Positions 7,356-16,300 of a stretch of DNA of 49,546 nucleotides are shown in pieces. The translations under genes were made by a program, and so were the position numbers. The notes under the pieces were generated by a model, which saw nothing but the letters and a program-made list of their open reading frames with translations, ran no database searches and was not told the DNA's origin. The stretch comes from Solirubrobacteraceae bacterium (GTDB lineage: Bacteria; Actinomycetota; Thermoleophilia; Solirubrobacterales; Solirubrobacteraceae). Each line of letters opens with the position of its first letter. Position 1 is the first letter of the stretch. The stretch is from positions 13,417 to 62,962 of the forward strand of contig JANRFB010000073.1 of assembly GCA_030725785.1 (NCBI GenBank). Direction: 5' to 3'.

Positions 7356-9346
7356 CCGATCAGCGCCTTGACGCGTTCGACAACGGCCTGCGGCGTGATG
7401 CCGAGCTTCTCGAGCACCTCGTCGCCCGGCGCTGACGCACCGAAGCGATCGATCGCGACCGAATCGTCAACCCACTTCTGCCAGCCCATTGAGATCGCCG
7501 CCTCGACCGAAACTGAAGGCAGGTCGGGCGGAATAACTGAGACCTGGTACTCCTCGCCTTGCGCTTCGAAAAGCTCCCAACTTGGCATCGAAACGACGCG
7601 GGTTGGGATGCCGTCGGCAGCAAGAAGCTCAGCGGCGGCAACCGCGACCGAAACCTCGCAGCCGGTTCCTACAATGACGGCGCGGGCAGGCTCGCTCGGT
7701 TCGCTCATCACGTAAGCGCCCTTGTCGAGCCCCGAAGCCGGCGCCATGCCACCCTCGCCGCGGTCATAGACGGGAGTGTCTTGGCGACTGAGGATCAGCG
7801 CAGCCGGTCCGGTTAGGTCGGCGATGATGAAGCGCCAAGCTTCCGCCGTCTCATCGGCGTCAGCCGGGCGAATCACGGTCAGCTTTGGAATTGCTCGCAG
7901 CGCGGCGAGGTGCTCTACCGGCTGGTGCGTTGGGCCGTCCTCGCCGAGCGCGACCGAGTCATGCGTGAAGACGTAGGCGACGTTCATTTCCGAGAGCGCT
8001 GCAAGGCGGATCGCGCCACGCATGTAATCGGAGAAGGTGAAGAAGGTCGCTCCGTATGGTCGAACGATGCCGCCGTGGGCGGCCATTCCGTTAACGGCGC
8101 CACCCATCCCGTGCTCGCGCACACCGAAGTAGACGTTGCGGCCTACACCGGTCTCGGTGTAGTGCTCGCTCTCTCCGCCAGGGAAGATCGTCCTTGTCGA
8201 GCCGCTGAGGTCGGCAGCGCCACCGACCATCGTCGGGACGTGGCTGGCGAAAGCTTCCATCGCCTTGCCGCCGGCAACGCGGGTTGACATCTTCTCGGCT
8301 CCCCAGGCAGGAGGGAGAGTCTCGTCAAAGCCCGGCATCGGCTTGCCGGCCCAAGCGCAATCCCATTCCTCGACGCGCTCAGGGTTGGCGAGCTTCCAAG
8401 CCTCAAAACGGGCGGTCCATTCGGCCTTCTCGGCGGCGCCGCGGGCCTTCTGGTCCATGTGAGCGCCAACGTCATCGGGCACGTAGAAGTGCTTGTCCGG
8501 ATCCCAGCCCATCACCTCTTTGGTGGCGCGAACCTCATCCTCGCCGAGCGGCGAGCCGTGGGCGCTGCTGGTGCCCTGCTTCTTCGGTGACGGGTAGCCG
8601 ATAATCGAGCGGATCCGGACCAGCGAGGGGCGGTCCTTCTCCTGAATCGCCCGGTCGATCGCGCGCTCAACCTCATCGAGGTCATTGACGTTCTCAACGT
8701 GCTCGACGTGCCAACCGTAGGACTCGAAGCGCTTCGTCGTGTCCTCCTTGTAGCTGAGCGAGGTTGGGCCGTCTAGCGAGATATCGTTGTCGTCGTAGCA
8801 GTAGACGAGCCGATCGAGCTTCAGGTGGCCGGCAAGCGAAGCGGCCTCGGAGGCGATCCCTTCCATTAGGTCTCCGTCGGTGACGATGCCGAAGATGCGG
8901 TGATCCTGAACCTCAGCTCCGAAGCGGTGGCGGAGGAAGTTCTCCGCGATGGCCATCCCTACGCCGTTAGCGAAGCCCTGTCCTAGCGGACCGGTTGTGA
9001 CCTCTACGCCGGGAGTTGGGTTCTCCGGGTCAAGCTCCGGGTGGCCCGGAGTAATTGAGCCCCACTGGCGGAACTGCTTGATGTCATCCATCGAGACGCC
9101 ATAGCCGCTCAGGTGCAGCATCGAATAGAGCAGCATCGAGCCGTGGCCGCCGCTGAGTACAAAGCGATCGCGATCCGGCCAGTGCGGATCGGTCGGATCG
9201 AAGCGCATGATCTTCTGGAACAGGACGTAGGCAACAGGTGCCATCCCAAGCGGCAACCCAGGGTGCCCTGAGTTAGCCTTCTGGACCGCGTCCATCGAGA
9301 GGGCGCGGATCGTGTCAACTGATTGCTGGTCTAGTTCGTCGCTCAT
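7352..9346 (-). CDS. tkt: Transketolase
   Basis: 664 aa from the ATG at 9346; the open frame continues 78 codons upstream but that part is Arg/Ser-rich and overlaps the next gene. The protein moves two-carbon units between sugar phosphates in the pentose phosphate pathway using thiamine diphosphate. The N-terminal domain has [14 protein letters not shown], the ThDP/metal motif TDGDLMEG with NDISLDG downstream, and [11 protein letters not shown]. The middle domain has the transketolase block [23 protein letters not shown] with a catalytic His. The C-terminal domain is complete. It is the first gene of a two-gene unit with the GST-like protein. A GATACT box 8 nt before the ATG supports the start. 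Confidence 0.96.
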   Translation of the reverse strand: MSDELDQQSVDTIRALSMDAVQKANSGHPGLPLGMAPVAYVLFQKIMRFDPTDPHWPDRDRFVLSGGHGSMLLYSMLHLSGYGVSMDDIKQFRQWGSITPGHPELDPENPTPGVEVTTGPLGQGFANGVGMAIAENFLRHRFGAEVQDHRIFGIVTDGDLMEGIASEAASLAGHLKLDRLVYCYDDNDISLDGPTSLSYKEDTTKRFESYGWHVEHVENVNDLDEVERAIDRAIQEKDRPSLVRIRSIIGYPSPKKQGTSSAHGSPLGEDEVRATKEVMGWDPDKHFYVPDDVGAHMDQKARGAAEKAEWTARFEAWKLANPERVEEWDCAWAGKPMPGFDETLPPAWGAEKMSTRVAGGKAMEAFASHVPTMVGGAADLSGSTRTIFPGGESEHYTETGVGRNVYFGVREHGMGGAVNGMAAHGGIVRPYGATFFTFSDYMRGAIRLAALSEMNVAYVFTHDSVALGEDGPTHQPVEHLAALRAIPKLTVIRPADADETAEAWRFIIADLTGPAALILSRQDTPVYDRGEGGMAPASGLDKGAYVMSEPSEPARAVIVGTGCEVSVAVAAAELLAADGIPTRVVSMPSWELFEAQGEEYQVSVIPPDLPSVSVEAAISMGWQKWVDDSVAIDRFGASAPGDEVLEKLGITPQAVVERVKALIG

Positions 9347-9354
9347 AGCTGTGG

Positions 9355-9360
9355 AGTATC
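9355..9360 (-). promoter_or_regulatory. Putative -10 box GATACT
   Basis: On the minus strand GATACT lies 8 nt before the transketolase ATG at 9346. It differs by one base from TATACT and fits the leaderless spacing seen elsewhere in the window. Confidence 0.35.
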
Positions 9361-9404
9361 CACTAGCTAGCCGACCGACGTACTGCGGCCAGCGTGGTTT
9401 GAGG

Positions 9405-10310
9405 TCAGTCGGACTTGTCGGACTTGCCCGACTTCGCCTTCTTCTTCTCTTCGTCGCCGCTAGCGATCGCTGGCGCCGAGCGAGCGGCGCGCAGCTCGTA
9501 ATCCTTGCGGACACTGTGGTCTGCAGTTGAAAGCACCTTGTCGGCTTTGAGCGCTCGACCGAGAGCCTCGCGTGGGCCACGCCCCATGACCGACATCACT
9601 TGGTTTAGAGGGCCAACCGAGCGCGGTACGAAGACATCGAAGCGGGGCTGCCTCAGCGCCGAGAGAATCTCGTCGGCAACGTCCTGCGGCAGCGCCTGCT
9701 TGACGGCGCGCGTCTCAGAGAGGCCGCCACCGAGCTCGGTCTGAACTGCGACCGGCATCACGCAGGAGACCTCGACACCGGTGCCTCGCAGCTCGGAACG
9801 GATCGCTTCGCTCATTCCGACGACGTAATGCTTCGTGCCGCAGTAGGTCGCTCCGTGGGCGTAACCAGCTTTGCCGGCAGCAGAGGCGATGTTGACAACG
9901 TGGCCGTGCCCTCGAGCAACCATCGACGGAATCGTTAGGCGGCAGCCGTAGTCAACGCCGTAGATGTTGATGTCGATCATCCGCTTCGTCGTCTCCATAT
10001 CCTCATCGAGGTACGGGCCGAGCTGCATGATGCCGGCGTTGTTGATGATCACGTCGATCGGGCCGAGCTGCTCCTGAACCGAGGCTACGAAATCCGAGAA
10101 TGAATCGAAGTCGGTGACGTCGAGCTGGAGGCCGATTGTGCCGGCGCCGATCTCGCTGGCAGTCTGGGCGGCGAGCGGGCCATCGAGGTCGCCGATTGCG
10201 ACCTTCATGCCGGCGCGTGACAGCGTCTGCGCTGTGCTCTTACCGATTCCACGAGCACCACCGGTGATCGCGACGATTTGACCTACGAGATTGCGTTCTT
10301 GCTTAGCCAT
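9405..10310 (-). CDS. Short-chain dehydrogenase/reductase (classical SDR)
   Basis: 301 aa. The cofactor motif TGGARGIG is at residues 16-23, an Asp after the second strand (IGDLDG) may bind ribose hydroxyls, NNAG is near residue 90, and the catalytic Tyr and Lys are in [10 protein letters not shown] near residue 156-160 with a Ser just before (ASAAGK). The body is a normal Rossmann enzyme of about 260 residues. The tail beyond is unusually rich in Lys, Ser and Asp ([15 protein letters not shown]), probably disordered. Cytosolic; substrate unknown. AAGGAG lies 7 nt before the ATG and a TAGCTT box about 38 nt before it, so this message has a short leader, unlike many neighbours. Confidence 0.92.
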   Translation of the reverse strand: MAKQERNLVGQIVAITGGARGIGKSTAQTLSRAGMKVAIGDLDGPLAAQTASEIGAGTIGLQLDVTDFDSFSDFVASVQEQLGPIDVIINNAGIMQLGPYLDEDMETTKRMIDINIYGVDYGCRLTIPSMVARGHGHVVNIASAAGKAGYAHGATYCGTKHYVVGMSEAIRSELRGTGVEVSCVMPVAVQTELGGGLSETRAVKQALPQDVADEILSALRQPRFDVFVPRSVGPLNQVMSVMGRGPREALGRALKADKVLSTADHSVRKDYELRAARSAPAIASGDEEKKKAKSGKSDKSD

Positions 10311-10317
10311 TTTGATG

Positions 10318-10323
10318 CTCCTT
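10318..10323 (-). promoter_or_regulatory. Ribosome binding site AAGGAG
   Basis: AAGGAG on the minus strand, 7 nt before the ATG at 10310 of the dehydrogenase gene. A clear Shine-Dalgarno site, with a candidate -10 box TAGCTT at 10348-10353 upstream of it. Confidence 0.6.
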
Positions 10324-10373
10324 GAGACGCGCTTCGGCAGTTGCTAAAAGCTACCGCAAGCCGCCTACATGCG

Positions 10374-10976
10374 TCATTTATCCTCTCCGCGGTCGGTCCA
10401 AGCAGGACCATCCTCACGGTAAAGATCGCCGCCACCAAAAACGGTGCTGAGCGTACGCCGCAGGATCTGGCGATCGAGTTTCCAGGAGCGGTTCTCGATG
10501 TACCAGAGGTCTAGCTCAATTCGCTCGTCCCAGGGCAGCCCGGCGCGGCCATTGACCTGCGCCCAGCCAGTGATGCCGGGGCGAATAGCTAGCCGGCCGC
10601 GCTGGCGCTGCGTGTACTGATCAACCTGCGAGGCAACGGTTGGCCTTGGTCCGATGATCGCCATCTCGCCGCGCAGCACGTTGATCAAGTTCGGCAGCTC
10701 GTCGACTGAAGTACGTCGCAGCAGCGTGCCGAGCCGCGTGATCCGGTCATCGTTCTCGGCGACAGCTAGACCGGCGCCAAGGCTTTCAGCTCCGCTGACC
10801 ATCGTTCGAAGCTTGATCACCTCGAACTCGCGGCCGTCAAGCCCGACGCGGCGCTGTCGGAAAATCGGTGAGCCGCGCGACTCGAGCGGTACGGCGATCA
10901 GCGCGAGCAGCAGCAGCGGCGAAGTAACCACCAAGGCCGCGGCCGCGGTAACGAGATCGAAGAGACGGCGCAGCAT
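10374..10976 (-). CDS. Undecaprenyl-phosphate sugar phosphotransferase (PglC/WcaJ-like)
   Basis: 200 aa. A single N-terminal hydrophobic segment (VTAAAALVVTSPLLLLALIA, residues 9-28) breaks at a Ser-Pro, as in the re-entrant helix of monotopic PglC enzymes. Then come SPIFRQRRVGLDGREFEVIKLRTM, DELPNLINVLRGEMAIIGPRP, and RLAIRPGITGWAQVNGR, the conserved blocks of the bacterial sugar transferase family. It lacks the four-helix N-terminal half of WbaP/WcaJ, so it is the minimal PglC type. It should transfer a sugar 1-phosphate from a UDP-sugar to undecaprenyl phosphate at the inner face of the membrane, starting glycan assembly. Its ATG overlaps the preceding glycosyltransferase stop by 1 nt. Confidence 0.93.
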   Translation of the reverse strand: MLRRLFDLVTAAAALVVTSPLLLLALIAVPLESRGSPIFRQRRVGLDGREFEVIKLRTMVSGAESLGAGLAVAENDDRITRLGTLLRRTSVDELPNLINVLRGEMAIIGPRPTVASQVDQYTQRQRGRLAIRPGITGWAQVNGRAGLPWDERIELDLWYIENRSWKLDRQILRRTLSTVFGGGDLYREDGPAWTDRGEDK

Positions 10977-12121
10977 CAGCGCGTTCCCTCCGGCGGCGCC
11001 CAGCCAGCCGGCGTGCCGTGGCGCAGGTAATCCCAGAGGCCGGCGCCGATCGATGCGGTGGTCAGAACGTAATAGCGAGCGATAAGAAGTGGCTTGAAGG
11101 GGATCACCGCTCCGAGCAGCGCCGCGAGAAGTAGCAGCAGCTGGAGTGCCAGCGTTACGAGGTAGACGGTTCCCTGCCCAATCAGAATCAAATTGGCAAC
11201 GAAGGTGACGATGTGCAGCTTCGGCGTTACGTAGCGCAGCCCGCGGTGGCAGTAGATCATCACCGCGTAAGAAAACGGGTAGCCGCGAGGCGAAAGTAGG
11301 CCGCCGCGCAGGACGATCGGCCAGGCGTGGCTCATCATCCGCCGCTTGCGCGCAAACTCGCCTTCGACCGTTGGCACCATCTTTTCGCTGGCCCGGGCGC
11401 TGGGGGCGTAGAGAGCGCGGCGACCGCGCTTAACGAAGTTGAACGGAAAGCTGAGGTCATGACCCATTACTGGATCAACCTCGATGTAGTCGGCGCGCCG
11501 CACGGCGTAGATCGCGCCGTTGCCGCCGGTTACGGAGGCCAGCTGCGATTCACGCGCGCGCTGCCACATCTCAAATCGCCAGTACAGGCCTTCCTGATTG
11601 GTAGAACCATCGGCGCCGCTGAAGCGGACTTGGCCACAGACGTAGCCGACGTCAGCGAGCCCTAGCTCACCGACTAGGACGCGCAGCGCATCGGGCTCCC
11701 AGCTGGCGTTGGCGTCGGAGAAGGCAATAACGGTTGAGCGTGGGTCGGCGGCAGCTACGGCTGTGTCCTGAGCGCGCACCTTCCCGCCCCACTCAAGCTC
11801 GAGTACGACGTCGGCACCGGCGCTTCGCGCCTCTGCCGCTGTTTCATCCGGCGAGCCATCGCAGGCGACGATCACTTCAAGCCGCTCGGCCGGCCAGTCG
11901 AGCTGGCGAGCGTTGGCGACCCGAGAGGCGATCACCGACTGCTCGCGGTGCGCGGCAATCACGAGTGTCACAAACGGCTCATCCCCCGCGATGATCAACT
12001 TGGGCTGCTGCGCGCGACGACGGCTGAGCTTGCCCCAGATGCCAAGCAGCAGCGGATAACCCAGCTGAGCGAAGACGAGCAGTCCGACGGAGATCCAAAA
12101 GATCACTTCGACGGCAATCAC
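10976..12121 (-). CDS. Glycosyltransferase family 2, membrane-bound
   Basis: 381 aa. An N-terminal membrane segment (VIFWISVGLLVFAQLGYPLL) is followed by a GT-A domain: PFVTLVIAAHREQSVIASRV, a first acidic site VACDGSPDETAA, a DxN/DxD-like site FSDANASWEPDAL near residue 135, GGNGAIYAVRRADY, and the ARKRRMMSHAW block. At least two membrane segments follow near residues 285-350 (ILIGQGTVYLVTLALQLLLL). This is the layout of processive or cellulose-synthase-like family 2 enzymes, adding sugars at the cytosolic face. It overlaps the family 4 glycosyltransferase by 4 nt upstream and the sugar transferase by 1 nt downstream, so all three form one operon. Confidence 0.9.
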   Translation of the reverse strand: MIAVEVIFWISVGLLVFAQLGYPLLLGIWGKLSRRRAQQPKLIIAGDEPFVTLVIAAHREQSVIASRVANARQLDWPAERLEVIVACDGSPDETAAEARSAGADVVLELEWGGKVRAQDTAVAAADPRSTVIAFSDANASWEPDALRVLVGELGLADVGYVCGQVRFSGADGSTNQEGLYWRFEMWQRARESQLASVTGGNGAIYAVRRADYIEVDPVMGHDLSFPFNFVKRGRRALYAPSARASEKMVPTVEGEFARKRRMMSHAWPIVLRGGLLSPRGYPFSYAVMIYCHRGLRYVTPKLHIVTFVANLILIGQGTVYLVTLALQLLLLLAALLGAVIPFKPLLIARYYVLTTASIGAGLWDYLRHGTPAGWAPPEGTR

Positions 12122-13227
12122 TGAGCACCACCGCCGAGCAGCTTCGAGTAGAGCTCAAGGTGGAGTGCTGCAACGCGATCCCAGTCGTAGAGATCGCTCG
12201 CGGCGGCAACGGCGCCCTGCGCCAGCTGCTGGCGGGCATCGTGATCGGCGAGCAGCCGCTCGAGCGCGCTGCGTAACGCGGCCGCGTCACCGCTGGGAAC
12301 CAGTTCGGCCGCGCCGGCTGCGGCGATCTCGGGGAAGCCACCGACGTCACTAAGCAGCATCGGAGTGCCAAACGCGAGCGCCGTAAAACAGACGCCGGAG
12401 TGGTCGATCTCGCGGTAAGGCAGAAGCGCTAGATCGGCTCGCTCGAAAAATGCGGCAATCTCGCGGTCGTCGATGAAACGTTCAACGAAACGAACGTTGC
12501 TCGGTGCTGAATTCTTTAGCGCCGCCGTGTCCATCCGCGGCATCCCTACGATCCAAAGCTCAGCATTTTCGATGCCACGCCACGCCTCGATTGCCACGTC
12601 GAGCCCCTTGTATGGGCGCATCAGGCCGAAGCAGAGAACTACCGGCCCTTCGACCTCGGCCAGGTGCGGCGGCAGCGGCGCAGGGTTTTCGATCTCGGCT
12701 AGGTGCGTGAAGGTCCCGTGCGGGATTACATGGCAGCGCTTGGCTGGCACGCCGAGTTCGCGCTGCAGCCGCTCGCTGCCGTCCTCGCTATGGACGACAA
12801 CCGCGTCGGCGCGAGCGTAGGCGCGGCGCAGGCCCGCAATCTGGCCGGGGCGTGGTTCCCGAGGGACAACGTCATGGGCGGTGATTACGAGCGGCCGGTC
12901 GCTTGGAAGTAGAGCGGCACCAATCTGCGGCAGCGGCAGCCACTGAAAGTGAACGACCTGGGCACGGCGCGCTGCGCGGCGGTAGCGCAACATCTCGGGA
13001 ACCTCTGCCGCTAAACGAGAAGCAGAGCGCAGCTTCGAGCCCGGCTGGCCACGCAGCATGCCGCCGAAACACTGATCTACTCGATATCCGTCGGCGGGAG
13101 CCACATCGCCGTAGCTGAAAGGGCCGCTGCAGAGCGTTACCTCAGCGCCCCCGCGTGCCAGCGCCGCACAAAGCGCACGGTCGTACGGAGGCGTGTAAGC
13201 CGGAGGGTCGACGACGTGAATACGCAC
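12118..13227 (-). CDS. Glycosyltransferase family 4 (GT-B)
   Basis: 369 aa from the GTG at 13227, giving MRIHVVDPPAYTPPYDRALC. A TTG four codons upstream is possible, but a TATTGT box at the leaderless spacing overlaps it and favours the GTG. N-terminal Rossmann half with HFQWLPLPQIGAALLP and ITAHDVVPREP; C-terminal half with VVLCFGLMRPYKGLDVAIEA and the donor site ADLALLPYREIDHSGVCFTA followed by GTPMLLSDVGGFPEI. These are the GT4 nucleotide-sugar binding elements, with an E-x7-E-like pattern. It should add one sugar from a UDP- or GDP-sugar to the growing lipid-linked chain. First gene of the operon with the two genes downstream. Confidence 0.9.
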   Translation of the reverse strand: MRIHVVDPPAYTPPYDRALCAALARGGAEVTLCSGPFSYGDVAPADGYRVDQCFGGMLRGQPGSKLRSASRLAAEVPEMLRYRRAARRAQVVHFQWLPLPQIGAALLPSDRPLVITAHDVVPREPRPGQIAGLRRAYARADAVVVHSEDGSERLQRELGVPAKRCHVIPHGTFTHLAEIENPAPLPPHLAEVEGPVVLCFGLMRPYKGLDVAIEAWRGIENAELWIVGMPRMDTAALKNSAPSNVRFVERFIDDREIAAFFERADLALLPYREIDHSGVCFTALAFGTPMLLSDVGGFPEIAAAGAAELVPSGDAAALRSALERLLADHDARQQLAQGAVAAASDLYDWDRVAALHLELYSKLLGGGAQ

Positions 13228-13235
13228 TGAGCAGC

Positions 13236-13241
13236 ACAATA
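13236..13241 (-). promoter_or_regulatory. Putative -10 box TATTGT (leaderless start)
   Basis: On the minus strand TATTGT lies 8 nt before the GTG at 13227. It overlaps the alternative TTG start, so it argues for the GTG. Confidence 0.42.
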
Positions 13242-13247
13242 GGAGTT

Positions 13248-14189
13248 GTGGCCGAAGTAGATCTCAGTTATTGCGTCGTCAACACCCAGCAGCGGGAGCT
13301 GCTGCTGCGCGCGCTGGATGCCATTGGCCGCGAGCAATCGGCACTGAAAATCACTACCGAAGTGCTGGTTCTTGACAACTCATCTACCGACGGCTCGGCC
13401 GGCGCGGCGCGCGACCATCCAGTAGTCGACGATCTCGTGGTGCTCGAACAGCGAGCCGGCAAGGCAGAGAACGATTCGATGCTGCTGGAGCGCGCGAGTG
13501 GCCGCTACGCACTGCTCTGCAATGAGGACACCGAACTTCAGCCAGGAGCAACGCAGGCGCTATACGCCGCGCTCGAAGAGAACCCGCTGGCCGCCGCCGC
13601 GGGCGCCAAGCTGCTCAACCCCGAGGGCCAGGCCCAGCCCAGCGCGTGGAGATTCCCAGGGCCGCTGACAGCGCTGGCCTCAGCACTCTTCGTCCACCAC
13701 TGGACCACCGTTCAGAGCACCGGCGAGATAACCAAACCTGTCGACTGGGCGCAGAGCGCGGCGCTGCTGGTACGGCGCGAAGCAGGCAGCCAGATCGGTT
13801 GGCTCGACCCCCAGTTCTTCGTCTACTCTGACGAGGTCGACTTCTGCAAACGGCTCTCCGACGAAGGGTGGGAGACGCTCTATGTGCCGAGCGCGCGCGC
13901 GATCCACCATGAGCAGCTCTCGACCGGGGCTCTGCCCGAGAAGCGGATCGTCGAGCTCTCGCGCAACCGCGACCGCTACATGCGCAAACACCACTCGCGA
14001 ATCTCAGCGGCGCTGGTGCGCTGGCTGACTGCTTGGACGTATTCGCTTCGAGCGATCGCCGCGACGTTCCTGCCCGGCCACAATGCTGCCCGCTACCGCG
14101 CCCATGCACGCGCATCACTTCACCCCGATCGGGGCGAGGGGCTGCGCGAAGCGGCGCTCGATTACAACCGCGGTGGCCGGCGGCTTTAG
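13248..14189 (+). CDS. Glycosyltransferase family 2
   Basis: 313 aa from the GTG at 13248. The frame is open for 31 codons further up, but that would overlap the divergent gene by more than 70 bp. GT-A fold: DLSYCVVNTQQRELLLRAL, LVLDNSSTDGSAGAAR, acidic site CNEDTELQPGA near residue 90, and FVYSDEVDFCKRLSDEGW with VPSARAIHHEQLSTG, the acceptor-side blocks of rhamnosyltransferase-like enzymes. There is no clear membrane segment. AGGAG is only 2 nt before the GTG, too close for a normal ribosome site. It ends in a TTAG overlap with the convergent membrane protein gene. Likely another chain-extending enzyme of the polysaccharide locus. Confidence 0.85.
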   Translation: MAEVDLSYCVVNTQQRELLLRALDAIGREQSALKITTEVLVLDNSSTDGSAGAARDHPVVDDLVVLEQRAGKAENDSMLLERASGRYALLCNEDTELQPGATQALYAALEENPLAAAAGAKLLNPEGQAQPSAWRFPGPLTALASALFVHHWTTVQSTGEITKPVDWAQSAALLVRREAGSQIGWLDPQFFVYSDEVDFCKRLSDEGWETLYVPSARAIHHEQLSTGALPEKRIVELSRNRDRYMRKHHSRISAALVRWLTAWTYSLRAIAATFLPGHNAARYRAHARASLHPDRGEGLREAALDYNRGGRRL

Positions 14190-14782
14190 CTCTTGGCTTT
14201 GTCGGTCTCGGGCTTGTAGCCGAGGATCTTCGCCCACGGCGTCAGCACGAACGCCACGAGCAGACCCAGGAGCAGCAGCTGCAGCGCAATCAGCCATGGC
14301 GAGGCGAGACCATCGTCGAGCAGCGACTCCAGCGTCGTCGTCGCAGCTGAAGCACCGGCGACGTAAATCGAATATGTGACAAGACGCCCACAGAAGAATG
14401 CGGCTGTGATCGGCAGCAGCTTCACCTGCGGCGCCAGACCGGCGGCCTCGAAGAGCTGAGTTGATGGAAGCGGTGACACAAGGAAGAGCGCAAGCACGCC
14501 CCAGCGGCCACGGCGCTCGTCCGTCAGCGTCGCACCGATAGCTTCAAGGTCGGTGCGGCGCCTGCGCGGTAGGCGGTACCCGATCTGACGGAAAACGGTT
14601 GCAAGCAGGAGCCGGCCAGCGGACGAGGCGAGCGCACCGGCCAATACGAGCAACCCCACTGGCAGCTCATACTTGAAATTGAAGAAGACGATTACGGCCC
14701 AAGTTGGCGGCCCAAAGACCGGCATTAAGTTGACGGCGAAGACGACGCCCAGCACGATCGCAAGCTGCCCGGCCATGCTCAT
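14186..14782 (-). CDS. Small VTT/DedA-like membrane protein
   Basis: 198 aa with about five hydrophobic segments. The block VNLMPVFGPPTWAVIVFFNF near residue 18, SSAGRLLLATVFRQIGYRL, and FLVSPLPSTQLFEAAGLAPQ near residue 98 resemble the re-entrant helices of the SNARE-associated/VTT group (DedA, TVP38). Members move phospholipids or undecaprenyl phosphate across the membrane. It is translationally coupled (4-nt overlap) to the flippase gene upstream, which suggests a part in handling lipid carriers during polysaccharide export. Assignment is by pattern only; a separate small-exporter family is possible. Confidence 0.65.
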   Translation of the reverse strand: MSMAGQLAIVLGVVFAVNLMPVFGPPTWAVIVFFNFKYELPVGLLVLAGALASSAGRLLLATVFRQIGYRLPRRRRTDLEAIGATLTDERRGRWGVLALFLVSPLPSTQLFEAAGLAPQVKLLPITAAFFCGRLVTYSIYVAGASAATTTLESLLDDGLASPWLIALQLLLLGLLVAFVLTPWAKILGYKPETDKAKS

Positions 14783-16242
14783 CCAGCCTCAGCGGCGCGG
14801 CCGCGACGAACAGCCTCAAGCAGCTGCTTTAGCTCCCCAACCGTGACGACGCGCAGCCCGACCAGGGCAGGGGCAATTGCGAGGAGCACCAACGTTCGCA
14901 GGACAAAACCGGTGAGGCCATCGTTGGCGATCAGCAGCTCGCCAGCGACGCTGAATGTCGACACGACGACGACCAGCGGCACCAACCGCGACCACTCAAA
15001 CGGAACCGCAAAGACGTTGCGAGTCAAGACGAAGAGCACACCCAACATCGCAACGTAGGCGACGCAAAGCGATATTGCCGCACCGACTACGCCGAGCGCA
15101 GGCACCAGCCAGATCAGAAGGCCAAAGTTGACGACCAACCCGGCGGCGGCCGAAGGCAAGGTACGAACCGTCACTTTGGCTCTCCCGGCGATCGTAACCA
15201 GAACCAGGTACAGGCCGTAGAGCGCCCAGCCGAGCGCCAGCCAAGGCAGAGCTTCATTGGCAGCGAAGAAGTCAGGTGCCGTCAGCAGCCGCACCAGCCA
15301 AGCGCCAAGCAGCGTGAAACCAGCCACAAGCAGCGAGCTAACAATCATGTAGGCAGTCGTCACTCGCGCGTAAACCTGTTGCGCGCGCTGGTCATCGACG
15401 ATCGAGTACGCAAGCGGCGGCCAGGCAAGTTGGAAGGCGCGCACGAAGATGATCACGGCTGTTGCGAGCTTGACCGCAACCGAGTAGAGGCCGGCCGCGG
15501 TTGGGCTGTCGGCGCGCAGCAGGTAGGCGCGGTCGACGACGTTGAGCAGGAAGACGGCAGCGTCGGCAGGGATCGTTGGAGCTCCGTAGCGCAGCAGCGG
15601 CCCGAGCAGCAATGGCCCGCGTGGAATCCCGATGTGCTCGCGCAGTACAAACGCCCAGAGCCCGACGAGGACGATCGACGAGGCGACGTAATTGCCGAGC
15701 ACGTAGCCGCGCGCACCCTCGTCGAGAAAGACGACGAGCGTGACGGTAAGCCCAACCGTCAAGATCACATTTATCGAGGAGGCGATCAGGTAGGCGCGGC
15801 GGCGCGCGCTGATCCGCAGCAGTGCGTAAGCCATCTCCAAGTTCGTGAAGGCCCAGATCCCGAACACCCCGGCCGACATCAGAGCCGCGTCGGAAGTTCC
15901 AAGCACGAGCTCGGAGAGCGGCTCGGCGAGCAAGATTCCGACTGCCAGCGCGACCGTCGAGCTGATCAGCACGAAACCACTCGTCGTCCGGACAAGGTGG
16001 CGGCGAGCATCGTCGCCGCCGGCCTCGTGCCAGTGCCGAATGAAGGCCTCTCCAAGGCCGGCACGCAGCAGGATGCTGGTGAGAATCACGAGTGTTAGCA
16101 GCGTCTCGGCGTAACCAAACTCGGCCGCCGTTAGCGAACGCGTGTAGAGCGGCAGTGTAAATAACGCAAGCAGTCCGGCCAGCAGACTCGATGCCTGAAA
16201 GGCCATCCCCGAGGTGGCAAGCCGCTTGAGAATGCTGTCCAT
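14779..16242 (-). CDS. Polysaccharide flippase (Wzx/MOP-type)
   Basis: 487 aa with about 12-14 membrane segments along its length. The start ILKRLATSGMAFQASSLLAG, the segment TRSLTAAEFGYAETLLTLV near residue 36, and FLLNVVDRAYLLRADSPTAA near residue 231 fit the polysaccharide-exporter branch of the MOP superfamily. It should flip lipid-linked oligosaccharide from the inner to the outer face of the membrane. It is divergent from the glycosyltransferase at 16301 and heads a two-gene unit with the VTT-like protein. Confidence 0.9.
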   Translation of the reverse strand: MDSILKRLATSGMAFQASSLLAGLLALFTLPLYTRSLTAAEFGYAETLLTLVILTSILLRAGLGEAFIRHWHEAGGDDARRHLVRTTSGFVLISSTVALAVGILLAEPLSELVLGTSDAALMSAGVFGIWAFTNLEMAYALLRISARRRAYLIASSINVILTVGLTVTLVVFLDEGARGYVLGNYVASSIVLVGLWAFVLREHIGIPRGPLLLGPLLRYGAPTIPADAAVFLLNVVDRAYLLRADSPTAAGLYSVAVKLATAVIIFVRAFQLAWPPLAYSIVDDQRAQQVYARVTTAYMIVSSLLVAGFTLLGAWLVRLLTAPDFFAANEALPWLALGWALYGLYLVLVTIAGRAKVTVRTLPSAAAGLVVNFGLLIWLVPALGVVGAAISLCVAYVAMLGVLFVLTRNVFAVPFEWSRLVPLVVVVSTFSVAGELLIANDGLTGFVLRTLVLLAIAPALVGLRVVTVGELKQLLEAVRRGRAAEAG

Positions 16243-16252
16243 CTACAGGCGG

Positions 16253-16258
16253 ACGCTA
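16253..16258 (-). promoter_or_regulatory. Putative -10 box TAGCGT (leaderless start)
   Basis: On the minus strand TAGCGT lies 10 nt before the flippase ATG at 16242. The wider motif GGGTAGCGT recurs before the aminotransferase gene at 27938. Confidence 0.45.
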
Positions 16259-16287
16259 CCCACCCGCGCGGTGGAGGCCCGCGCGGC

Positions 16288-16293
16288 TAGGCT
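16288..16293 (+). promoter_or_regulatory. Putative -10 box TAGGCT (leaderless start)
   Basis: TAGGCT, preceded by GC, lies 7 nt before the GTG at 16301. The same hexamer stands before the gene at 557. It supports the chosen start over the longer open frame from 16214. Confidence 0.5.
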
Positions 16294-16300
16294 GGCGGCC

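Noticed and set aside
9347-9580. 78-codon N-terminal extension of transketolase
   Set aside because: It is Arg/Ser-rich, overlaps the dehydrogenase gene, and the normal transketolase start is at 9346 with a promoter-like box just before it.
15379-16098. Plus-strand open frame of 239 codons
   Set aside because: It lies wholly antisense to the flippase gene with composition typical of a shadow frame.
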